Source: Actinomycetota bacterium
Lineage (GTDB): Bacteria; Actinomycetota; Actinomycetes; Actinomycetales; Kineosporiaceae
Reading direction: 5' to 3'
DNA: 33,600 nt
Assembly: GCA_016213575.1 (NCBI GenBank)
Contig: JACRAB010000428.1
Location: 1-33,600 of the forward strand
A program made the position numbers and the translations under genes. Below the pieces are notes generated by a model. It ran no database searches and was not told the origin of the DNA. It saw nothing but the letters and a program-made list of their open reading frames with translations. Below, one piece after another: positions 8,497 through 16,604 of the stretch (position 1 is its first letter; the number at the start of each line of letters is the position of its first letter).

Positions 8497-9518
8497 CGAC
8501 CCTCCCGGCGACGGGCCAGGTAGGTCTCGTGGTCGGGCTGCGGGCGGCTGCGGGGCGCCGGGGACGGCGGCGCGGGACGGGGCGGAGGTGCCGGCCGGGC
8601 GACGACGACACGGTCGATGTGGACCTGCACCTGGGGCTGTGCCGTGAGCGCGCCGGGGGACGGGTCGGCGTGTGGCGTGGATGCCCGGCGGGTCGCCGCC
8701 CGGCCCGGTCCGGATTCACCGGAGGCGGTGATCGTCGTGTAGTGCGGGGGAGTGGCGCTGAGAGCGACGGCCTCTGCTGCCCCCGGGCGGGCACGGCGTG
8801 CTGTAGACGGGGCCGCGTTACGTCCGGGGGCCGCCGTGTCGGTGACCACCTCGACGCGCTCGTGGGGGCCGGCCAGGCCGCGTGCCACCAGTTCGGGCAG
8901 GACGTGCCGACGCAGCAGATCCCCGAGGTCGGGAGCCGTCACGGTGGGCAGCTCGACCGGTGGGCGTGTGACGTCGGTGAAGGTCGGCGTGGCCTGGGGT
9001 GCCGGGGCCCCGCGCCGACCGGCAAGTTCGTCCGGCGGCACCGGCGTCGGATCGTGCGCAGCGCTCGTGGGCCGCCGGCGGCTCGCGCCACCGGTCCGGC
9101 GCGGCGGGGCAGCCGCGGCCGCGGCTGTCGCTGCCGACGGTGTCCTGCGCTCGTCGGGTCCTGACGGTTCCGCAGGCGCCGGCGTGGGCCTGTGCTGCTC
9201 CGCAGGTCCGGGCACCTGAGCGGTCCGGGCGGCGTCCGTATCCGTCGGCAGCGAGCCGACCGCAGCCAGGTGCACAGCCTGGTCGGGGCGCCGAGGTGCG
9301 CCGGTGCGCCCTGGTGGTTGCGGCAGCAGGTCCCGGGCGACGTCGAGCACCGTCTGGACGTCCAGGCCGGGCGGATCCGCCGGGTCGGCCGGTCCGCTGA
9401 CTGCGTCGGCCCGCGCGAGCGGCGCGGATCGTTGGGCCTCGAAGACCCGCGGCCGCACCCGCAGCGCCGCCGGCCGTCCGGCCGCCCGCTCGCCCATCCG
9501 GGCGAAGAAGCCGTTCAC
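8493..9518 (-). CDS. Proline/alanine-rich eCIS accessory protein
   Basis: 341 residues from a GTG at 9518 (GTGA overlap with the preceding gene), beginning VNGFFARMGERAAGRPAALR. No enzyme motif is visible. The N-terminal 70 residues are basic, the middle is a low-complexity Pro/Ala/Arg linker, and two short ordered segments stand out: TAPDLGDLLRRHVLPELVAR at about 205-225, and near the end VQVHIDRVVVARPAP. The second resembles the I-x-V-x-I-G-R-V/I-x-V-R motif seen in many small eCIS-operon proteins of unknown function. The four-base overlaps on both sides tie it to the particle genes, so a linker or assembly role is reasonable, but the function is not known. Confidence 0.75.
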   Translation of the reverse strand: MNGFFARMGERAAGRPAALRVRPRVFEAQRSAPLARADAVSGPADPADPPGLDVQTVLDVARDLLPQPPGRTGAPRRPDQAVHLAAVGSLPTDTDAARTAQVPGPAEQHRPTPAPAEPSGPDERRTPSAATAAAAAAPPRRTGGASRRRPTSAAHDPTPVPPDELAGRRGAPAPQATPTFTDVTRPPVELPTVTAPDLGDLLRRHVLPELVARGLAGPHERVEVVTDTAAPGRNAAPSTARRARPGAAEAVALSATPPHYTTITASGESGPGRAATRRASTPHADPSPGALTAQPQVQVHIDRVVVARPAPPPRPAPPSPAPRSRPQPDHETYLARRREGR

Positions 9519-10252
9519 GGGCGGGTCCTGACCAGCCTGAGGTAGGCCGAGCGACGGACCTCGCTCATCGCGAGCACGTCGCCCTCGGCCCAGCCGAACG
9601 CGGCGGACAGCTCGGCCACCTCGGCCAGGACAGCGGGCACCTCGCTCGCGATCCGCTGCCACAGCAGAGCCGGCACGTCGACGTCGACACCCATCTCGTG
9701 CCCGCAGGCCGGGCAGCAGGTCCGCAGCAGTGCGGCCGCGGCGCCGGCGAGCTCTTCGGCCGCGGCGTCGACGGCGGCCCGCTGAGTCTCGTCCAGGGCG
9801 GCAGGAGCGACCGGCCCGCCGCCGGCTTCGGTGACGCAGCGGGCGAGCAGTGCCTCCGCCGGGTCGGCCGAGGCCGCCGCCGCGAGCAGGTCCCTGGACG
9901 TGGGGCACCGCACGACGAGGTCCCGGCCGCCGTCGGCTGCAGGAACGGTCGCGCAGACCGGACCGTCCGCGACGCGGGCGAGCCGGGCCAGCGGGAGCGC
10001 GACCTCCAGACGCTCGCCGCAGCCAGGGCAGCCGACGACGGCCTCGACGTTCTCACCGAACGTCTGTGTGTACAGCCGCGCGACGAGCGCCGCTGTGGTG
10101 GCCAGTGGCAGGTCCAGGGCCTGCGTGACGTCGTCCACGAGCCCGCCGCGGTGAAGCAGGACGGCCCCGGCAGCGCAGGCGGGTACGGCCGAGGCCTCCT
10201 CCCACGCCGCCAGCAGGACCGCCGCGTCGGCGAGGGACGCCGTCGTCGTCAC
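9515..10252 (-). CDS. T4 gp26-like baseplate hub assembly chaperone
   Basis: 245 residues from a GTG at 10252, overlapping the tube gene stop as GTGA. Two zinc-binding-looking pairs are present, CPGC (C75, C78) and CPAC (C180, C183). The first sits in the context LYTQTFGENVEAVVGCPGCG, and the C-terminal end reads FGWAEGDVLAMSEVRRSAYLRL. Both contexts are characteristic of the T4_baseplate (gp26-like) family that follows the tube genes in actinobacterial contractile systems. In phage T4, gp26 assists assembly of the baseplate hub. The four cysteines may form one structural zinc site. No membrane segment or signal peptide. Family assignment rests on pattern and position. Confidence 0.75.
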   Translation of the reverse strand: MTTTASLADAAVLLAAWEEASAVPACAAGAVLLHRGGLVDDVTQALDLPLATTAALVARLYTQTFGENVEAVVGCPGCGERLEVALPLARLARVADGPVCATVPAADGGRDLVVRCPTSRDLLAAAASADPAEALLARCVTEAGGGPVAPAALDETQRAAVDAAAEELAGAAAALLRTCCPACGHEMGVDVDVPALLWQRIASEVPAVLAEVAELSAAFGWAEGDVLAMSEVRRSAYLRLVRTRP

Positions 10253-10770
10253 GGTTCCGTGAAGGACGGTTCGGTCGGTTCGCCGACCTCGTAGTCGCGT
10301 TCCCAGCCCTCGTTCTCCAGCTTGATGGTCTGGATCGCCACCGCGTTCGCGTTGGCGTCCAGCTCGGGCAGGGCCTGGTACTCCGACACCCAGCACCGGT
10401 AGATCTTGTAGGCGATCGCGAGCTGGCCCGCCTCGTTGTAGACCTCGAGGATGATGTCCTTGCGGAAGTCGGCGAGCGAGGTCTCCGCGCCGAGGCCCGA
10501 CCCGTAGTTCCACACCTTGTTCGCCCACTGCTCGAACGCCACCGAGTGGGTGACGCCGCGCTCGAGGGTGATCCCGTCGTACTCGGTGCGGCCCGGCGAC
10601 TTCCGGCTGCTGCTCGGGTCTCCGCCGTGGCGGTGCGGGACGACCTCGGTCGTGCGCTTCAGGACGCTCACCTTGCTGACCCCGGCGACGTACTGGCCGT
10701 CCCACTTCACCCGGAACTTGAAGTTCTTGTAGGGGTCGAACCGTGTCGCGTTGACCGTGAACTCGCTCAT
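10249..10770 (-). CDS. eCIS inner tube protein (phage gp19-like)
   Basis: 173 residues, starting MSEFTVNATRFDPYKNFKFR. A strong ribosome site (GAGGAGGTG) lies 8 bases before the ATG. The protein has the T4 gp19-like / Pvc1-Afp1 tube signature: a short N-terminal lead into FKFRVKWDGQYVAGVSKVS, a loop rich in basic and Ser residues (HGGDPSSSRKSPGR), then ITLERGVTHSVAFEQWANKV and a final ELDANANAVAIQTIKLENEG. Slightly longer than the usual about 150 residues because of its acidic tail. It polymerises as the hexameric-ring tube that is driven out when the sheath contracts. It is the second gene of the leftward operon, 34 bases after the sheath stop. Confidence 0.93.
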   Translation of the reverse strand: MSEFTVNATRFDPYKNFKFRVKWDGQYVAGVSKVSVLKRTTEVVPHRHGGDPSSSRKSPGRTEYDGITLERGVTHSVAFEQWANKVWNYGSGLGAETSLADFRKDIILEVYNEAGQLAIAYKIYRCWVSEYQALPELDANANAVAIQTIKLENEGWERDYEVGEPTEPSFTEP

Positions 10771-10804
10771 GCCGTGCCCACCTCCTCGGACCCGTGTCCG
10801 GCCG

Positions 10805-12688
<1,884 letters not shown>

Positions 12689-12735
12689 GGCAAGTCTCCC
12701 TCGGTGCGGCCTTGAGGAAGGACTGTCCGGGCCGC

Positions 12736-12763
12736 GCGTCACCCCGGCGTCACGAGGCGCACC
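12736..12763. promoter_or_regulatory. Possible SARP operator: 11-bp-spaced direct repeats
   Basis: GCGTCAC occurs at 12736-12742 and again at 12747-12753, exactly 11 bp apart. A degenerate GCGCACC follows at 12757-12763. SARP regulators typically bind heptameric direct repeats with 11-bp spacing upstream of their target promoter. The site is about 48 bp upstream of the sheath ATG, between the sheath operon and the divergent small ORF, and a SARP-type gene lies 450 bp away. No convincing -10 box was found, so the assignment is tentative. Confidence 0.35.
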
Positions 12764-12790
12764 GGGCCGCGTGGGTCCGGCGACGCTGCG

Positions 12791-13084
12791 GTGACGGTCG
12801 TCCTGGACGATCCGGGCGTGGGCACGAGCCAGCGGCCGAGTGCGGTGTGCGTCGTCACCGTGGACGACGGACCCGGCGGCATGCGCTGGGCGCTGGTGTC
12901 GGTGAACCCGGACCCGGCGCTCGACCCCGTGGCCGTCGAGCGCAGCCGGCACCGCGACGCCGCCGCCGTCCTGGCGCAGGTGGCCGACTTCCTGGCCGCG
13001 GCCGGGCTGGAGAACGACTCAGCAGCAACGCCCGGGACCACCTCAGGACAGGCTGACCACCCCGACCCTTGCGATCAGTCATGA
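12791..13084 (+). CDS. Small hypothetical protein divergent to the sheath gene
   Basis: 97 residues from a GTG at 12791, starting MTVVLDDPGVGTSQRPSAVC. The sequence shows a plausible alpha/beta pattern (VCVVTVDDGPGGMRWALVSV, then a helical AAVLAQVADFLAAAG) and a disordered tail. No family is recognised. The ribosome site is weak. An extended hairpin overlaps the stop codon, which fits a short transcription unit ending there. Its position, divergent from the sheath operon and before the SARP regulator, would suit a small regulatory or accessory protein. A non-coding leader is the alternative. Confidence 0.4.
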   Translation: MTVVLDDPGVGTSQRPSAVCVVTVDDGPGGMRWALVSVNPDPALDPVAVERSRHRDAAAVLAQVADFLAAAGLENDSAATPGTTSGQADHPDPCDQS

Positions 13085-13126
13085 CGGGCAGGTATCTCGT
13101 CATGGAGGGGCGACCTCCTGTCCGTC
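13083..13126. terminator. Extended hairpin after the small ORF
   Basis: GACGGGCAGG (13083-13092) pairs with CCTGTCCGTC (13117-13126) with one G-T wobble. A competing inner stem, GGAGG/CCTCC, lies at 13104-13118. There is no T-tract, as is common for hairpin terminators in high-GC Actinomycetota. It begins at the stop codon of the 97-residue ORF and lies 89 bases before the SARP gene, so it could instead be a control element in that gene's leader. Confidence 0.4.
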
Positions 13127-13214
13127 ACAGCGTCGTCGCGTGCAGTCGGGTCCGGTCGCCCGGTACGCGACGCCGTCCGTGGAACCCGCGAGCACCCGGT
13201 GAGGGGGTGACCCG

Positions 13215-13967
13215 ATGCCCACGCATCCCGCCACGCTCCTGAGCCGCGGGTCCCGGACCGCGGACCGCGTCGACGTCAACCTGTTCGGTGGTCCCTACGT
13301 CAGCGTGGACGGCGAGCGACGCGACGTCCCTGAAGGCAGCAAGCGGCTCCTGGCCTACGTCTGCCTGGCCGGTGGACGGATCGAACGACGCCGCGCGGCC
13401 GGCACACTGTGGCCGGACGGCGACGACGTCCGCGCCGCAGGCAACCTGCGGTCGGCACTGTGGCGGCTCAAGGGGTGCGGCATCGAGGTCGTCGAGTCGG
13501 ACAAGGTGCTGCTCTGGCTGCGGCCGGACACCGTCGTCGACGTCGAGGTCCTCGACGACTGGGCCTCCCGGCTCGTGGCCGGCCGCCCCGCCCCCGGTGA
13601 CCTCGACCTCGTCCGTTGGCACACCGACTTCCTCGAGCTCCTGCCCGGCTGGTACGACGACTGGGCACTGTTCGAACGCGAACGGTTGAGGCAACTGCTC
13701 CTCCACGCGATGGAAGCTCTGGCCACGGAGCTGGTGACCCGGGGCCGCGCCGCTGAAGCGGTAGCCGTCGCCCTCACCGCGGTATCCGCCGAACCCCTGC
13801 GTGAGAGCGCGCAACGAACGCTTATGGAGTGCCATCTCGCAGAGGGAAACCTCTGCGAGGCACGACGGGCCTTCGACACCTACCGACGCCTCGCGCTACG
13901 CGAACTCGGAGTCGAGCCGGGATCCCGGCTGCGCTCGCTCCTCAGCGCCTCCGCAGCCGTCGGCTGA
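13215..13967 (+). CDS. SARP-type transcriptional regulator (OmpR-like HTH + BTAD)
   Basis: 250 residues from an ATG preceded by GAGGGGGTGA. Residues about 20-105 form an OmpR/PhoB-like winged helix with typical SARP wording: LFGGPYVSVDGERRDVPEGS, KRLLAYVCLAGG, and GTLWPDGDDVRAAGNLRSAL. Residues about 112-248 are a bacterial transcriptional activation domain (VDVEVLDDWA, LLPGWYDDWALFERERLRQL, ALTAVSAEPLRESAQRTLM, AFDTYRRLALRELGVEPGSR). The length matches short SARPs without the NB-ARC part. Small SARPs activate nearby gene clusters through direct-repeat operators. The nearest candidates are the eCIS operon and this gene itself. It is transcribed away from the sheath operon. Confidence 0.9.
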   Translation: MPTHPATLLSRGSRTADRVDVNLFGGPYVSVDGERRDVPEGSKRLLAYVCLAGGRIERRRAAGTLWPDGDDVRAAGNLRSALWRLKGCGIEVVESDKVLLWLRPDTVVDVEVLDDWASRLVAGRPAPGDLDLVRWHTDFLELLPGWYDDWALFERERLRQLLLHAMEALATELVTRGRAAEAVAVALTAVSAEPLRESAQRTLMECHLAEGNLCEARRAFDTYRRLALRELGVEPGSRLRSLLSASAAVG

Positions 13968-14478
13968 GCGCAACGTCGGCCGGTGCCGCGCGGCCCGACA
14001 AGCCGTGGCCGGACGACGCGGTACGGGGAGTCTGCCTCGCCCGACCACGCCGCCTGGAGCTCGAGGTGGTCCCCGTCGTTGTGAGCGGACCGGGTCGGGT
14101 GGACGATGTCGCGGTTCAGCGGGTGCCGGAGCCGATCAGCATCTCGCGAGGGCCGGTGGACCCTGGAACGACCTCCGCGACCGGTTCGCCCCCGCGTGCG
14201 GACATGCGCCGGGGACTACCCGGGGTCGGTGCCTCCACCGGTGCCCCGATGATGACCGCCCAGCGCGCCAGCACTCCTGGTCGCGACCCTCGAGTCGGCC
14301 GGCGGCAGGTTCGGACACCGGTCTCGGGTTGTCGCCCTCCGCAGTCGTCCTACCAGGCGCCCCGATCTGTGGGCCGGTCTCGCGAGCTGGCGAGGGTGTC
14401 GGTCGTGTCGACAGTGGCGCCGCGCCTCGTGACGGGCCGGGAAGCGTCCACCACAGCCAGGAAGGCCGTCTGGCGACG
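13968..14478. other. Intergenic stretch, no supported gene
   Basis: This 511-base gap separates the convergent SARP and cell-wall enzyme genes. Open frames cross it on both strands, but their products are Arg/Pro/Ser-rich with no recognisable domain and no ribosome site. One short run on the plus strand (nucleotides about 14050-14160, RRLELEVVPVVVSGPG) looks faintly protein-like and may be a remnant. No tRNA or clear terminator was found. Confidence 0.5.
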
Positions 14479-16194
14479 TCACGGCCTCTTGATGGTCTTG
14501 AGGCCGTAGTCGACGTAGAGGTCTCGGGGGTCGGTGTCGCGGAGCCACGCGACGAGGGTTCTGAAGTCGGCGACGTTGCGGATCCCGACGCAGCCTGCGG
14601 TCCCGGGGGCGCCGCGGCGGTTGCCGTCGATGTGTATCTGGATCGCTTGGCGTTGTGTGCGGCCGGGTTCCTTGTAGCTGAGGTTGATCTTCGCTGCTCC
14701 TTGGGCGGTGCTCCAGACCTTGCCGTAGTACCGGTCCGGGCCGTCCTTCCAGAGGATGTCGTGGATGAACCAGCGGCCCTCGGGCAGCGGCTCGTTGGAG
14801 CCCATCCGGCTGTCCCGGCCTTTCCGGAACCGCTGCCGGCTGGGGACCCCGGAGTAGACCTCGATGCTGTCGACGGTCTTCCCACCGCGGACGTACTCGA
14901 GCTTGAGGAGCCGCAGGCCCTTGTTGTCCAGCTTGCGGGTGTCGCTCAGGTAGAGGTACGTCTTGCCGCCGGTGTTGGGTGCCGGTTTCGCGGGCTTCTT
15001 GGCGGGTGGCTTGGCCGTTGCCGGCTTGCCCTTCGCGGGTTTCGGCGCGGGTTTCGGCGCTGGCTTCATCGCCACCTTGGGTGTCCCGATGGGGAACAGC
15101 TTGCCCCAGGTCTTGGGGCCGACCTTGCCGTTGGCCTCGGCGGCGCCGAAGTGGTCGGTCTGGAACGCGACGGCGGCGGCGTGGGTGGCGCTGTCGAAGG
15201 TGCCGCTGGTGGGGCCGTCGTAGTAGCCGAGGTCGCGCAGCCGGGCCTGCAGCTCCTTGATGTCGTTGCCGGGAAACTTCGGTCCGTCCGCTGAGCCGCG
15301 CTCGATGAACGTCCGTTCGAGCTTGGGGGCCTTCTCCACGGTCGGGACCGGGCGTGGACCGGCGGCGAACACCCTGACCTCGCCGTCCGGGACGGCCGCG
15401 CCGGCGGCCGCGACGGTGAACGTCTTCAGGGTCGGGTAGTAGCGCAGCAGCGCGGCCATGCTGGCCGCGGCCCGGTCGGGCATCTGCAGGATGTCGGTGA
15501 CCTGGCCGCTGGTGTCGGTCAGGACCACGACGGTGAGGCCGGCGCGGTCGAACACCGTGACGGAGACCGGGGGCGGTTCGTCCGGTGGGCCGACGAACGC
15601 CGCAGCTGTGCCGACGGCGCTGACGGTGCTGACGGTGCCGGCGGTGCCGGCGGTGCCGGCGGTGCCGGCGGTGCCGGCGGTGGCGGCCGGGGCCGGCTTG
15701 GGTGCGGTCTCGAACAGGGCGCGCTCGGCTGCGCGTCGCTTCACCAGTCCGGGCAGGACCTTCTTCACTCTGGTGGTCTTCTTGACGCCCTTGACGACGG
15801 TGGTCACCGGGACGGTGGCCTTGTTCCACCGGGGGAACTCGGCTGCGGCGCCCTTGATGTCTTTCGCGGTGAGCTTGTCGAGCATGGTGCTCTCGCGGAA
15901 CGCGCCGATGCCGATGTTGTAGACGAAGGACACCAGTGCGTCGAACTGGTTCTGGTTGAGGGCCACGCCCTTCACCAGGCCGGTGACTGCCTTGGCGAAC
16001 CGGGAGCAGTCGAATGCGAGGAACTCTGTTGCCTCGCTCTGGGTGATCGATTCCCCGAGCCTGACTTTGTCACCGTCGGGGTACACGGTCGTCCCGTACC
16101 CGATGGTCGGCACCCCGGCCGGGTCCTTGTACGCCTGCAGCCGTAGCCCCTCGAACCGCTTGATCATGTCGACGGCTCTCGTCGTCGCTTCCAT
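14479..16194 (-). CDS. Three-module cell-wall enzyme: GH24 lysozyme, PG-binding, L,D-transpeptidase-like
   Basis: 571 residues from the ATG at 16194, which has AGGAGG 6 bases upstream. The longer frame to 16311 has no such site. Residues 1-170 are a T4-lysozyme-like GH24 domain with the full catalytic spacing E15-D24-T30 in RFEGLRLQAYKDPAGVPTIG. A GTA-repeat linker follows at about 172-190, and a segment of unknown type at about 200-300. Residues about 305-366 are a peptidoglycan-binding domain (NDIKELQARLRDLGYYDG to GPKTWGKLF). After a Lys-Pro-Ala linker, residues about 408-571 resemble YkuD/DUF2778 transpeptidase-type domains with H521 and C535 (GTAGCVGI). There is no signal peptide or membrane segment, so export by lysis, by the particle, or by another route must be assumed. 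Being next to the eCIS genes suggests a release factor or cell-wall-active cargo. Confidence 0.88.
   Translation of the reverse strand: MEATTRAVDMIKRFEGLRLQAYKDPAGVPTIGYGTTVYPDGDKVRLGESITQSEATEFLAFDCSRFAKAVTGLVKGVALNQNQFDALVSFVYNIGIGAFRESTMLDKLTAKDIKGAAAEFPRWNKATVPVTTVVKGVKKTTRVKKVLPGLVKRRAAERALFETAPKPAPAATAGTAGTAGTAGTAGTVSTVSAVGTAAAFVGPPDEPPPVSVTVFDRAGLTVVVLTDTSGQVTDILQMPDRAAASMAALLRYYPTLKTFTVAAAGAAVPDGEVRVFAAGPRPVPTVEKAPKLERTFIERGSADGPKFPGNDIKELQARLRDLGYYDGPTSGTFDSATHAAAVAFQTDHFGAAEANGKVGPKTWGKLFPIGTPKVAMKPAPKPAPKPAKGKPATAKPPAKKPAKPAPNTGGKTYLYLSDTRKLDNKGLRLLKLEYVRGGKTVDSIEVYSGVPSRQRFRKGRDSRMGSNEPLPEGRWFIHDILWKDGPDRYYGKVWSTAQGAAKINLSYKEPGRTQRQAIQIHIDGNRRGAPGTAGCVGIRNVADFRTLVAWLRDTDPRDLYVDYGLKTIKRP
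15636..15682. repeat. 9-bp tandem repeat inside the lysozyme gene
   Basis: GCCGGCGGT and close variants repeat about five times in a row. On the coding (minus) strand they give the Thr-Ala-Gly linker after the lysozyme domain. The number of copies could vary between strains without shifting the frame. Confidence 0.85.
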
Positions 16195-16604
16195 CCTGGC
16201 CTCCTGCTCACCCAAGTAGCCGACGGACTCGCGCAGATCAACAAGCGGAGCGGCCACCGCCGGGCCTGATACACCGCCACGCCGAACACGGTTGGCTGCC
16301 GCCCGCGCCACGATCGTGCCGCGGCCGATGCATCAACCGTGGGCGCCACACGACGAAGAGTGCACCCCCCAAAAAAAGCGCGGGGGGCGGCGCGGCGGGA
16401 TGACGGCGCGGCGCAGCTGTCGCGCTGGCGCGTGCGATCCGCCGATCCTGGTATCAGGGCCAACCGCTCGTTCACGCGTCGACGGCCCAGGCATGCGCCG
16501 GCAGGGCTCGACGCAGGGTGGCGTCGTCCTCGCCGGCGCCCGCGCGTACGGGCCCTGTCCAGGCCACTTCACGCGGTGCGCTCGGTGCAGCTCAGCGCTC
16601 GCGA
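16195..16604. other. Intergenic stretch with a C6/G6 inverted repeat
   Basis: This 410-base gap lies between two leftward genes and has no supported ORF. It holds the promoter region of the cell-wall enzyme and the downstream region of the membrane hydrolase. CCCCCC (16365-16370) and GGGGGG (16382-16387) flank a loop containing seven A residues. In leftward RNA the loop would carry seven U residues. It may act as a transcription stop for the membrane hydrolase gene, although the U-run is in the loop rather than after the stem. Confidence 0.4.

Noticed and set aside
7241-8794. Extension of the ATPase frame to 8794
   Set aside because: It runs antiparallel in codon sense through the DUF4255 gene and lacks domain features. 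The GTG at 7240 has the same 4-base overlap as its neighbours.
13829-14509. 226-residue ORF between the SARP and lysozyme genes
   Set aside because: It starts inside the SARP gene and the product is Arg/Pro/Ser-rich with no domain. Only a short segment looks protein-like.
15636-15682. CRISPR-like tandem repeat
   Set aside because: Nine-base units without spacers, in frame in a coding linker. No CRISPR array or cas gene is visible in the window.
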